Shown here piece after piece: positions 1 to 9,329 of a stretch of 64,000 nt of DNA. The notes under the pieces are model-generated. The model searched no databases. It was given only the letters and a program-made list of their open reading frames with translations, and was not told the DNA's origin. The position numbers and the translations under genes were made by a program. Numbering within the stretch: position 1 is the stretch's first letter; the number at the start of each line of letters is the position of its first letter. Source of the stretch: Prosthecobacter debontii (lineage in GTDB: Bacteria; Verrucomicrobiota; Verrucomicrobiia; Verrucomicrobiales; Verrucomicrobiaceae); NCBI GenBank assembly GCA_945869695.1, contig CAMBPV010000002.1, positions 32,786-96,785 of the forward strand. Reading direction: 5' to 3'.

Positions 1-35
1 TTGGGAATCGTGCTGGCCATTGCCTATTAGCCTCG

Positions 36-998
36 ATGAGCGCTCCACGATTTTTCAGACTTGGCACCCTGCTCTGCTTTCTTCTCCCATCCTGCCAGCC
101 GGAGGATCAAGCCGCACTCGGCGGAAAAACCATGGGCACCACCTGGTCACTGCAAATCGCACGCCCCCTGACCACCGGAGAACGGGGGAAACTTCAGCAG
201 CGACTGACAAGCGAGCTTGATTCGATCGAGCGTGTCTTTTCGACATGGAATCCTGATTCCGCGATCTCTCGTTTCAATGAATCGAAAAGCACGGAAACCA
301 TCCCAGTGACTTGGCCGCTGGCGCAGGTCCTCGCCTCTGCTCTTGATCTATCACGGCAGACCGAAGGCGCATTTGATCCCACGATGGGTCCCCTCATTGA
401 ACTCTGGGGGTTCGGCTCAGGAGGAAGAAGAACCGAACCTCCGACTCCCGATGAGATCAGCACCGCTCTCTCGAAGTGTGGGGCAGACAAACTCACCGTC
501 ACCCTGAATCCGCCCACGTTGCGAAAGGCCATCCCGGATCTAGAGGTGAACCCCTCAGCGCTCGTCGAAGGCTATGCGGCGGATCAGCTCAGACATCTCC
601 TCAAGTCCAGCGGGTATGAGGGTTGGCTCCTGGAGATTGGCGGAGATATTCTCGCCGATGGCCTTTCTCCCGACGGCAGACCGTGGCGAGTGGGCATTCA
701 GACTCCTGGCGCTGCCCTGAACGATTCCTTTTCTGATCTGCCTCTCTCCAATCAAGCGCTCGCCACCTCCGGCACTTACCGCCAGCGTTTCGAGCACGGC
801 GGGCGCATCTACTCTCACCTGATCGACCCGAAGACTGGCTGGCCCATCGAGACCAAGCTGGTTTCCGTTTCCGTCGTCTCGCCCTCGTGCATGAAGGCCG
901 ATGCTTTCGCCACGGCCTTGATGATTTTGGGGCGTCAGAGAGGCGAGCCATTGGCCCAAAGGCAGGGTCTGCGCGTCTTTTGGATCGAGGAAAACTGA
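36..998 (+). CDS. apbE: FAD:protein FMN transferase (ApbE family lipoprotein)
   Basis: Lipobox-like N-terminus (FLLPSCQ), GGKTMGTTWS, FDPTMGPLIELWGFG, LEIGGDI, SHLIDPKTGWP and DAFATALMILG motifs typical of ApbE. Confidence 0.9.
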   Translation: MSAPRFFRLGTLLCFLLPSCQPEDQAALGGKTMGTTWSLQIARPLTTGERGKLQQRLTSELDSIERVFSTWNPDSAISRFNESKSTETIPVTWPLAQVLASALDLSRQTEGAFDPTMGPLIELWGFGSGGRRTEPPTPDEISTALSKCGADKLTVTLNPPTLRKAIPDLEVNPSALVEGYAADQLRHLLKSSGYEGWLLEIGGDILADGLSPDGRPWRVGIQTPGAALNDSFSDLPLSNQALATSGTYRQRFEHGGRIYSHLIDPKTGWPIETKLVSVSVVSPSCMKADAFATALMILGRQRGEPLAQRQGLRVFWIEEN

Positions 999-1083
999 GA
1001 TTCACGGAGCGCCGGGAAAAAGAGCGCTCACGGCTTGTTTTCCGTAGCACGCAGGGGCAGCACAAGCTAGGATCGCCGCGCCC

Positions 1084-2058
1084 ATGGTGCGACTGATCAC
1101 ACAGCAAGGACAACTCATTGACTGGAACGAGGAGAAGACCCATCCGTTTCCAGACAACTTGGTGTTCCTGGATCTGCTCAACCCCTCCCGCACGGAGGAG
1201 TTGGACGCCGAAAAATGGCTCGAGTATCAGCTTCCGACACGGGAAGAAATGCAGGAGATCGAGGAGTCCAGCCGGTTGTATTCCGAGAAGGGTGCTCTTT
1301 ACATGACGGCATGGATTCCCGTGGGTCTCGACACGCCAGATCCGGATACGACGCCCATTTCGTTCGTGCTTGCACCCGACTGTCTCACGACCGTTCGCTA
1401 CGCAGATCCGCTAGCCTTCCGCGCCCTCGCAGATCAGGTGAAACGTCAGTGCAAAATGCCCATCTCCAGTGATGCCGTTTTCTTGCTGCTCTGTGAGTTG
1501 ATCATTGGCCGCATCGCGGATGCCCTCCAGAATGTCGAAGGTGATCTGAAACGCATCAATCGAGAAATCTTTGTGGTGAACCCGAGCAAAGCCAGCACGA
1601 CGGTGGAGCGCGATCTGGCAGAGGTCATCAAGCTCCTCGGCCGCCGCAGTGCACTGGTGGCAAATTTGCGCGAGAGCCTCGTCAGCATCAGCCGCATCCT
1701 TCAGTTCTTCCTGAACAATGGCGCATCCTGGATGAGTGGCGCACTGGCCGCCCAGTTCAGAAGCGTCATGCGAGACGTTAAATCTCTCGATGACTACACC
1801 AATCAGCAGACTCAAGAAATGACGTTCCTGCTCGAGTCCACCCTGGGCCTCATCAACATCCAGCAGAATCAGATCATCAAGATCTTCACCATTGCCAGCG
1901 TGCTCTTCATGCCCCCGACACTCATCGCGTCCATTTACGGCATGAACCTTCACATCCCGGAGGCAAAATTCGAGTATGCCTACCCGATGGTGATCATCCT
2001 CCTCATCATTTCCGCGGTGATCCCCATCGTGTTCTTCAAGCGGAAGAAGCTTTTGTAA
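1084..2058 (+). CDS. corA: CorA-family magnesium/divalent cation transporter
   Basis: C-terminal two-TM region with YGMN motif (SIYGMNLHIPE) after a long helical domain. Confidence 0.9.
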   Translation: MVRLITQQGQLIDWNEEKTHPFPDNLVFLDLLNPSRTEELDAEKWLEYQLPTREEMQEIEESSRLYSEKGALYMTAWIPVGLDTPDPDTTPISFVLAPDCLTTVRYADPLAFRALADQVKRQCKMPISSDAVFLLLCELIIGRIADALQNVEGDLKRINREIFVVNPSKASTTVERDLAEVIKLLGRRSALVANLRESLVSISRILQFFLNNGASWMSGALAAQFRSVMRDVKSLDDYTNQQTQEMTFLLESTLGLINIQQNQIIKIFTIASVLFMPPTLIASIYGMNLHIPEAKFEYAYPMVIILLIISAVIPIVFFKRKKLL

Positions 2059-2073
2059 TTCTCATCCCGCTCA

Positions 2074-3960
2074 ATGCAGGCTGTCTTGACCTTTCTCTCT
2101 TCGATACGGAATCGCCCAGTCTGGATCGTCGCCGCTCTCGCCATCATTGAGGTGGGGATTCTCCTTTTAGGTCCGGACGTCAAAGAAGCGAGGGCGAAAA
2201 TAGCCGCGAAGCCCGGAGACGTTCCTTGGGAAGCCGATGCCGATTTGGGCCTCCATTTAGCAGCCTTGCTGAACGTGGGAATACTTGTCGTCTTAGCCCT
2301 CACGACCCGATGGTGGGCACGCGGTTTTTCGGATCAATCACAGACATCGAAAGAGGTAAAATTAGTCACTAACCCCATGGCTGCGTGGTTCTGGCCACTG
2401 GTTCTGGTGGCCGTCGTTATGGGCACAGCCCTGCGACTGCCCCTCGCCAGTCGCAGCCTCTGGTGGGATGAATGCTGGGTCATCCGACAGTGCTCACACG
2501 GCAGTTGGAAGGCTGACAAAAAGAACCCCGAAGAGCAAATCTTCTCACCCACTTCGTGGAAGCGCTGCGCCTTCTATTATCAGAAGCCCACCAATCATGT
2601 GCCGATGTCATTGGCGCAAAAAGCGAGCCTCGATACTTGGCGGAAGCTTACCGGTTCCGAGCCTCATGAGATGAGCGATCTCGCAGCCCGAGTTCCTGCT
2701 TTGTTGTTTTCTGCGGCAGCCGTTGCTTTGATGGCCGCCCTGCTCAGGCAATGGGGACGACCAGGCGTCGGGGTCGTGGCTGCGTGGATACTGGCCCTGC
2801 ACCCTTGGCACATCCGATACGGAGTCGATGCAAGAGGCTATGCTCTGGTAGTCCCGCTTTGCCTGTCCGCTCTTCTGGCGAGCTCGTGCATCATCGAGAC
2901 GCGGGGCCGGAAACTTCGCTACTGGGTGTGGTTGGGATTGAACCAGTTTTTATGGCTGTGGGCTTTTCCCCATGCGCTGCTCGACGTGGGCATCATGTTT
3001 GGGATGCTGGGATGGATCCTTTTCCGCCAGCAAACCACCGCAGCAGACCGATGGGCTGTCATCGCGAGGCTGATGATCACTCACTTGTTCGCCGCCATGC
3101 TGCTGCTTCAGGCATTCTTGCCCAACTTCATGCAAGCCAAACGCTGGGCAGGTCAAGAAGCGGACACGCACTACTTTGATCAGACTTTGCTTCTTGAGAC
3201 CCTCAGCCAAGCGGTCACGGGATCACCTTGGGAGATCGCGGAGACTTCTTCAGCCTCGGAAACTGAGTCAACGCCCTCGGCTAAATCCCTGTCTGGCACA
3301 GCCTTCACTCGTCTGCTTCTCTTTCCTCTGTTAGCGGTCAGCTTTTTTGGACTTTGGGCCGTCAGCTTTGATCGTGGCAGTCATCATTGGCTCATCTATG
3401 GCATCGTCTTGAGCACATCGGCCTTTATGCTTCTCACCCGAATAGCAGAGGCCTATTTTTATCCTCGTTTTGCCATGGTTTTGCTCGTGCCCGTCGTCAT
3501 CGGAATGGCGATGTGCTGTCGGGATCTTTGGGGCCGCAGTTCCGCCCTCCAGCGCACGCTCGCTGCGGGTCCGGTGCTGGCGGCTTTCCTCCTGGCCAGT
3601 CAGCCCGCGCGCTCCGCCTTATTGAGCCTGCCCTACACCGGTTACCGCGACATCGCAGAATACTTGAGAGCACAGCCCGGCGATCCGCGCGTCGCTTGTT
3701 TCGGACTCGGGCGTGAGGCCCTTCCCGTTTATTACCCGAAGTTTACGGGTGTCGTGACGCCCGCTGAAATTCAGGCCGAGCTCGATCTAGCACGGGCGGA
3801 GAAACGAGACCTTTTTCTCGTTCAAGGCTACGACAGTTTTCACCGCTCTTTTGTTCCCGATGGCTTCAAACTCATCGATGACCCCAGCCTTTTCAAAAAG
3901 GTGCGCGACTTCCCCGGGATCGAGAATCAGTTTCTCTTCCACGTCTTCAAAGCTCAGTAA
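2074..3960 (+). CDS. Multi-pass membrane protein, glycosyltransferase family 39-like
   Basis: Many TM segments; early acidic motif in RSLWWDECWVIRQ; HPWHIRYGVDARGYAL as in GT39-like proteins. Confidence 0.65.
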   Translation: MQAVLTFLSSIRNRPVWIVAALAIIEVGILLLGPDVKEARAKIAAKPGDVPWEADADLGLHLAALLNVGILVVLALTTRWWARGFSDQSQTSKEVKLVTNPMAAWFWPLVLVAVVMGTALRLPLASRSLWWDECWVIRQCSHGSWKADKKNPEEQIFSPTSWKRCAFYYQKPTNHVPMSLAQKASLDTWRKLTGSEPHEMSDLAARVPALLFSAAAVALMAALLRQWGRPGVGVVAAWILALHPWHIRYGVDARGYALVVPLCLSALLASSCIIETRGRKLRYWVWLGLNQFLWLWAFPHALLDVGIMFGMLGWILFRQQTTAADRWAVIARLMITHLFAAMLLLQAFLPNFMQAKRWAGQEADTHYFDQTLLLETLSQAVTGSPWEIAETSSASETESTPSAKSLSGTAFTRLLLFPLLAVSFFGLWAVSFDRGSHHWLIYGIVLSTSAFMLLTRIAEAYFYPRFAMVLLVPVVIGMAMCCRDLWGRSSALQRTLAAGPVLAAFLLASQPARSALLSLPYTGYRDIAEYLRAQPGDPRVACFGLGREALPVYYPKFTGVVTPAEIQAELDLARAEKRDLFLVQGYDSFHRSFVPDGFKLIDDPSLFKKVRDFPGIENQFLFHVFKAQ

Positions 3961-4957
3961 AAGCGACCTGCATTTCCAGTGGGGTCTCTCCCTTTTCGCT
4001 GATGATTTTGACGGTCAGACTCCGGGAATCCCAGTCGATGCGCAGATGTCCGACGTTGGGCAAATGATAGGTTTTCAGCAGGACACGATTCTTGTTGGGG
4101 GTCGGCGTGCCTCGAGGATGTTTTTGCGTCATCGAGCTGGAAGTGAAATCGAACACTCCGAGCCTCGAAAACTCACACCAATGTCGGTCGCCACTCAAAA
4201 CAAGCGCGGGCTGACCTCGAAGCAGCGTGAGCAATCGGCGCTGCTCATGCGGAAAATTACCCCAACACTCTCCGCCATGCGCTTCGGGGGCCAATTGAAT
4301 GCTGGAGACGATGATGCGTAAATCCGCCGGCTCGCCAAGCACCTTGGCCAACCAGTTCCACTGGTCTTCACCCAAGATTGAAGTGGATTCATCGTCCGTG
4401 GGAACCGCTGTCCCTCCCAACATCGCTCGATCCTTCGCGACCTTTTTCAAAGGACTGCGAAAGTAGCGTGTATCGAGCATGATAACCTGCAAGCGCTTTC
4501 CGACGGGGCCAAAAGTCTGCGCATGGTAAACCCCCTCCTGCTTGCGTCGCGGTGAGTCAGCGGGTTCGTCGAGCCAGTTCCAGAACTCAGCTTGGGCCTC
4601 TTTTTTGTGAGCGTATTCCACGCCGCCATCATTCTCGCCAAAATCGTGATCGTCCCAGGTTGCGAGGATAGGCTTGCTCTTCAGGCCCTGGAAAAAGCGG
4701 CTGCTTTTCAGCAACGCATACTTTTCCTTCATCATCGGGATACCGCCTTTGTCAGCGTATACGTTGTCTCCCATGAAGATGAACAGATCACGCGGCAGAC
4801 TGAGCGTTTGATCGAGCATGGGGTGCTCATGGGTATCGAGGCAGGAGCCGAAGAGGATGTCGCGGATCGGTTGTTCCTCGGCGGCGCTCGCAGCGATCAA
4901 ACCTAGAGCAGGAATGCCGGAGATGAAGTGGCGGCGAGTGCGGGTGAAAGGCTTCAT
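3947..4957 (-). CDS. PhoD-like alkaline phosphatase/phosphodiesterase with Tat-like signal
   Basis: MKPFTRTRRHFISGIPALGLIA signal, FMGDNVYAD, ATWDDHDFGENDGG, VLSGDRHWCE metallophosphatase motifs. Start taken as internal ATG at 4957. Confidence 0.85.
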   Translation of the reverse strand: MKPFTRTRRHFISGIPALGLIAASAAEEQPIRDILFGSCLDTHEHPMLDQTLSLPRDLFIFMGDNVYADKGGIPMMKEKYALLKSSRFFQGLKSKPILATWDDHDFGENDGGVEYAHKKEAQAEFWNWLDEPADSPRRKQEGVYHAQTFGPVGKRLQVIMLDTRYFRSPLKKVAKDRAMLGGTAVPTDDESTSILGEDQWNWLAKVLGEPADLRIIVSSIQLAPEAHGGECWGNFPHEQRRLLTLLRGQPALVLSGDRHWCEFSRLGVFDFTSSSMTQKHPRGTPTPNKNRVLLKTYHLPNVGHLRIDWDSRSLTVKIISEKGETPLEMQVAFTEL

Positions 4958-5514
4958 CGTGTGCCTCCAAAAAGTTGAACCAGCTTGATCTCGACAGACC
5001 GACCGTCTTGCTCCACCCAGAGACTGCCTTCTTGGAGGGTGAACTGGAGGGTCATCGAGCGGTCGGCGAGGGCACCGAGAGCCTGACTTTGATCCGCCGG
5101 GATCTGCCAGACGGTGAGATTTTCCACACGAGCCAGTTTGGAGGCGATGCCACTCCACCACGTAGCCGCACCCGAACTAAAGGAATAAACCGTGACCTTT
5201 TTTGATCGTCCGCAGACGCGCACCAGCCGTTTTTCATCGGGTTGCCCCAGCTCAATCCAGTGCTCAGTCAGTCCCGTGAGATCCGTCTGACAGAGCGCGG
5301 GCTCATCTGCCTCCCACATGTCTTTTCCAAACTCGAGCGCCCCCTGATCATTCGTCGGCGGTGCATTCAGCACGAAGGCCAGCAGCCGCACCATCATCCG
5401 CTCCTCGGTCTCCGAGGGATGCCGCGCGATCGTGAGCGCGTGGTCCGCGTAGTGATTCTGATCCAGATCGGAGAACGAAATGCTCGCCCGGTAAATGATT
5501 GCCTTCAGTGCCAT
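4954..5514 (-). CDS. yaeQ: YaeQ family protein
   Basis: MALKAIIYRASISFSDLDQNHYADHALTIARHPSETEERMMVRLLAFVLNA is characteristic; overlaps the PhoD-like start by 4 nt. Confidence 0.9.
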   Translation of the reverse strand: MALKAIIYRASISFSDLDQNHYADHALTIARHPSETEERMMVRLLAFVLNAPPTNDQGALEFGKDMWEADEPALCQTDLTGLTEHWIELGQPDEKRLVRVCGRSKKVTVYSFSSGAATWWSGIASKLARVENLTVWQIPADQSQALGALADRSMTLQFTLQEGSLWVEQDGRSVEIKLVQLFGGTR

Positions 5515-5584
5515 TGGATGAGATAGGTGCGGGAAGGAGCAGGGTCAAGGCCACGCGCTCGCTGCTGATGAAGCAAAGAAGGAA

Positions 5585-6889
5585 ATGGCCTTGGCCTCCG
5601 TTGACACGGGAGTGCATCATTCTTTCCCACTCCCACTTTTTCTCGCGCTCACCGGTGCTCAGCTCATCGCGGCGGACCTCTCCGTTTCGAGTTATCCCAG
5701 CCTTCAAGACGCGCTGACCGCCAATCCCGGAAAACAAATCTTTGTTCCAGCGGGAGATTATGTGATCAAAGAGAAGCTCAAAATTCGAGGGGATCGCGCA
5801 GGTTTGTTTGGGCCTGGCCGCATCATTCAGGAACGCAGCGATCAGCCGATCCTCGAAATCGAAAACGCCGAGGGCGTGGAGATCCGGGGCCTCACTCTCA
5901 CTCGACCCGATGGAAATCAGGACACTCGGAGCGAGGCGATCTTGGCCATCAAGTGCCGCGATCTCGTGATCGACAATGTGCGGGTCATCGATAATCGAAC
6001 CGCGTCGGGCGCGATCACGGTTCGGGAGTCAAAGGGCGCCCGAATCAGCCACTGCCTCGTGCGCAATTACATGCGACTGAGCGTCGATGATCGCACGGCA
6101 AGCGCGGACTGGGGCTACGCCTTTAACTGCACTGACGGCACAGGCATCTCCATCTCCTACAGCACGGGAACCTTGATCGAGGGGAACCGAGTGATCGAAG
6201 AAAACCTCGTTCCGACGCCCGATATCAAAGAGAAGTTCAAACTCGGCACCTGGGTCAAGCGGGCCGCGAAGAAAGGAACCATCGTCAACCAGCAGACGTG
6301 GGACTCCGGCTACACGGACGCCTGGCAGCAGGGCTCCGGCATCGTCGTGACCGCGCCGGAGACCAGCGATCAAACAAGGCTCATCGGCAATCATATCGAA
6401 AACGCCGCACAAGGGATCGACCTGCACTGCGATCACGTCATCGTTTCGAACAACATCGTCACGAACGCCTTCATCGGCATGAAAGCGATGCATGGTTCTC
6501 GCAATGTGTTGATCATCGGGAATCAGTTTTCAAAAAACAGCCTTTGGGCCATCGGACTGATGCCCGGAGCCGGGGCCAAAGCGACGAATGTTGATGGCGG
6601 GTCCATCATCTCGAATAACATCATCTCAGACTTCGGTCGCGGAGATGCCCATTGGATCTGGGGAAATGAGCGGTCGCCCTTGAAGTTTGACACCGGCCAA
6701 CAGCCGGATGATCCCCCGCTTACCGATGTGATCGTCCAGGGCAACGTGGTCGATTGCAGAGGTGAGCCGCTCTACAAATATGCCGTAATTATCCCCGGCG
6801 GCCCCAATGCACCACGCGGGATGCATTTCTCAAACAACCTCTTTCATGCGGGAACCCAAGGCATCGCAAACATCGACCTGCCGCCTTAG
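5585..6889 (+). CDS. Right-handed parallel beta-helix repeat protein
   Basis: SYPSLQDALTANPGKQIFVPAGDY plus repeated IxxNxI rungs. Confidence 0.75.
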   Translation: MALASVDTGVHHSFPLPLFLALTGAQLIAADLSVSSYPSLQDALTANPGKQIFVPAGDYVIKEKLKIRGDRAGLFGPGRIIQERSDQPILEIENAEGVEIRGLTLTRPDGNQDTRSEAILAIKCRDLVIDNVRVIDNRTASGAITVRESKGARISHCLVRNYMRLSVDDRTASADWGYAFNCTDGTGISISYSTGTLIEGNRVIEENLVPTPDIKEKFKLGTWVKRAAKKGTIVNQQTWDSGYTDAWQQGSGIVVTAPETSDQTRLIGNHIENAAQGIDLHCDHVIVSNNIVTNAFIGMKAMHGSRNVLIIGNQFSKNSLWAIGLMPGAGAKATNVDGGSIISNNIISDFGRGDAHWIWGNERSPLKFDTGQQPDDPPLTDVIVQGNVVDCRGEPLYKYAVIIPGGPNAPRGMHFSNNLFHAGTQGIANIDLPP

Positions 6890-6953
6890 ATGGTAAGGCA
6901 CCCCAACCGGTTGAAAGGCCGGTGAAAGAGGGGAAAGACACGTGGACACGAAC

Positions 6954-7364
6954 TCACGCCCGGACGGCCAAAGGCGTTTCCTCCACCACGGCCGGTGCCC
7001 GCAGGTCCAGCCGCACCGTGCCGTAGTCCAGCAGCCCCGGCTCCGGCTGGTTCACCGTTGGGATGGAAAAGAAAAGCAAACGCCGGTCATCACCCGGGTT
7101 CGCCCGCACCACGCCCGCCTTCCGCATCACCCTCAGATGCTTGCTCACTCCGTCGAAGTCGCGTTTCAGCATCGTCGCCATTTGAGACGCGCACAGCGGC
7201 CCGTGCTGCACCATCAGCTTCAGCATCTGCCACCTCAGCGGATTCCCCAGCGCGGCAAAAAAACTCGGTGCATTCGGCGGGGGCGAGACCACCCGCGCCG
7301 CTGGTGAGGCAGCCGGCGTCAATGTTCCCGCCGTAGACCCGGTCGAAGAAGTCGAAGTGCTCAT
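6954..7364 (-). CDS. ArsR-family winged-helix transcriptional regulator
   Basis: FFAALGNPLRWQMLKLMVQHGPLCASQMATMLKRDFDGVSKHLRVMRKAGVV. Confidence 0.8.
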   Translation of the reverse strand: MSTSTSSTGSTAGTLTPAASPAARVVSPPPNAPSFFAALGNPLRWQMLKLMVQHGPLCASQMATMLKRDFDGVSKHLRVMRKAGVVRANPGDDRRLLFFSIPTVNQPEPGLLDYGTVRLDLRAPAVVEETPLAVRA

Positions 7365-7406
7365 GCCTGACATTTCTCTAGGCATAGTTTTGCCCCAATC
7401 CTAACC

Positions 7407-7808
7407 TCAAGCATTTCCCGAAAGAACCCCTCTGGGGCGAAATGGCAACGTGGTGATCGAGACAAGAAAACCGCAGGCAATGCCGGTGGGGAAAACCACG
7501 GGGGCGTAATCCCGAATCACAACGAATGGCATCCAGAGGTAAGGGATCACAAACAACACGGCTCCGATGATTGGGCTGAACACACCCATCACGGGAAGAA
7601 CCAGCCAATGCAGCGTCCGGCACATGCGGTAGAGCCGAAGCCAGGTCACGGCTGACACAGTGGAGCTCCAAACCGTCCATCCGATGTCGTGAGGCTCGAT
7701 AAAGTTCACTTGCCCGACATGATACTTTGCCATGAGCCAGTAGCCGACCAAAGCCATGACCACAGCGACCGCCACTACTATCAAATGTTCGGTGATCGCT
7801 TTCATCAT
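7407..7808 (-). CDS. Hypothetical membrane protein
   Basis: Several hydrophobic segments in a clean ORF. Confidence 0.5.
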   Translation of the reverse strand: MMKAITEHLIVVAVAVVMALVGYWLMAKYHVGQVNFIEPHDIGWTVWSSTVSAVTWLRLYRMCRTLHWLVLPVMGVFSPIIGAVLFVIPYLWMPFVVIRDYAPVVFPTGIACGFLVSITTLPFRPRGVLSGNA

Positions 7809-7889
7809 TCGATCATACGTGAGTTGTTAGAAGGGCGAAAGAGGTTAGCGGTTCTGTCCAATCGATACAGTTGCATCTGCGCGGCCACG

Positions 7890-8174
7890 ATGGCATCCTA
7901 CACTATGACCGTGACCATGACCATTCCAGATGATCTCTCTGACGAACTGAGATCATCGTTTCCAAATGTGGGCCGCGCGGCACTCGAAGCACTGGCGGCG
8001 ACTGCGTATTCCCAAGATGTCCTCTCGCTCGCTCAGGTAGGTCGGCTCCTCGGGCTTTCCTCCCGATGGGAAGCGCAGACTCTTCTGTCCCGACATGGAG
8101 TATGGCCTGGCACCACAGTGGAGGATCTGAGGTCCGATCTCGAAACACTCGAAAAACTCCGCGCTGCTGACTGA
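7890..8174 (+). CDS. UPF0175-family antitoxin-like protein
   Basis: MTIPDDLSDELR...ALEALAATAYSQDVLSLAQVGRLLGLSSRWEAQTLLSRHG; overlaps the next ORF by 1 nt. Start chosen at internal ATG 7890. Confidence 0.75.
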   Translation: MASYTMTVTMTIPDDLSDELRSSFPNVGRAALEALAATAYSQDVLSLAQVGRLLGLSSRWEAQTLLSRHGVWPGTTVEDLRSDLETLEKLRAAD

Positions 8175-8653
8175 TGCTCATCGTGAGCGATACCTCGGCT
8201 CTTTCAGTGCTGGCGGAAACGGCTCTATTGCCCCTTTTGCCCGCTCTATTCCGCCAGATCGTCATCACCGAATCTGTGCACCGAGAATGCCGAGATGTCG
8301 GTGCACCTTCTGAACTTCGGGCGTGGATAGAAAATCCACCCGATTGGCTGACCATCGTTCCAGACCCAGCCAATCTTTTACCCGAAGTGTCGAGTCTCGA
8401 CGAGGGAGAGGCCGCCTCTGTCACCCTCGCATGGGAGCACCGGCCTGGTAGCCATCTGATTTTGGATGAAAAACGCGGGCGACGCATCGCCAAGGCTCTC
8501 GGATTGTCCCTAACCGGTGTCCTAGCCATTATCGCGGATGCCACCAATCTAGGTCTAGTGGATTTCGATACTGCCTTGAGGCGCTTGGTGGAGGCAGATT
8601 TCCATGTGTCGGACGATGTGATCGCAGAAGTCCGGCGACGATTGGTCAATTAA
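8174..8653 (+). CDS. DUF3368 PIN-like toxin
   Basis: MLIVSDTSALSVLAE start, VHRECRD..., LDEGEAASVTLAWEH, LILDEKRGRRIAKALGLSLTGVLAII. Confidence 0.8.
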   Translation: MLIVSDTSALSVLAETALLPLLPALFRQIVITESVHRECRDVGAPSELRAWIENPPDWLTIVPDPANLLPEVSSLDEGEAASVTLAWEHRPGSHLILDEKRGRRIAKALGLSLTGVLAIIADATNLGLVDFDTALRRLVEADFHVSDDVIAEVRRRLVN

Positions 8654-8676
8654 CTTCCGTTCTGCAATCGCTAGAA

Positions 8677-8838
8677 CAGTTGGGTACATTCATTTTCCCA
8701 AACGTGTGGCTCAACGGTCCGGGGAACTACTGGTACGTCCGTTTTGGCGGAGGCTACCGGGCCGTCTGCCAGCGTGAGGACGACTCTGTTGTCTGGCTCT
8801 GGGTTGGATCGCGGCAGGACTTTGGAAAGGCCTTTTGA
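8677..8838 (+). pseudogene. C-terminal remnant of a RelE-like toxin
   Basis: Manual reading of frame 1 gives LEQLGTFIFPNVWLNGPGNYWYVRFGGGYRAVCQREDDSVVWLWVGSRQDFGKAF*, like RelE-family C-termini; no start codon or N-terminal half. Confidence 0.5.
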
Positions 8839-8929
8839 AAGAAGACGACAGAGGGACAGATACTTGCTGCTGCTTTGGCCGGGTAAAGCAATGAAAGGAC
8901 GGACAAATTAAACCACGACCATGGTTCGA

Positions 8930-9310
8930 TCACCATTCGAACCGGATGTGATTGGCCATCACACCGCACGCCACTACTGTGAGGGGCAGCAGCAGCCAAC
9001 CTAACCCCAAGTCGAACCTAATGAAAACGAAGGCGAGCACCATGCAGAATGAGTAGCTTGCGATTTCCCAAGTCCCTGGAAATCTGCCGCTCGTGGGGAC
9101 GATAAGCATTACGTCGACAAGGCCGGAGATAAAGGCTCTGTCAAACTGAAGGACTCCTTGAGCATACATGATCAAGCGATTCCACGAATCTGTGATCACA
9201 AAACCTATTCCTCCACCAAGGCTGCAAGCGAAAAGAAAGCGGATCACGCGGCCAAGGACGCTTTTTGCCGCCGAGCCGATGACTTCGAGAGGCGGCGCTA
9301 AAAGGTTCAT
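8930..9310 (-). CDS. Hypothetical membrane protein
   Basis: Hydrophobic segments; clean ORF. Confidence 0.5.
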   Translation of the reverse strand: MNLLAPPLEVIGSAAKSVLGRVIRFLFACSLGGGIGFVITDSWNRLIMYAQGVLQFDRAFISGLVDVMLIVPTSGRFPGTWEIASYSFCMVLAFVFIRFDLGLGWLLLPLTVVACGVMANHIRFEW

Positions 9311-9329
9311 GGCCGCGTGAGGTTAAAAC

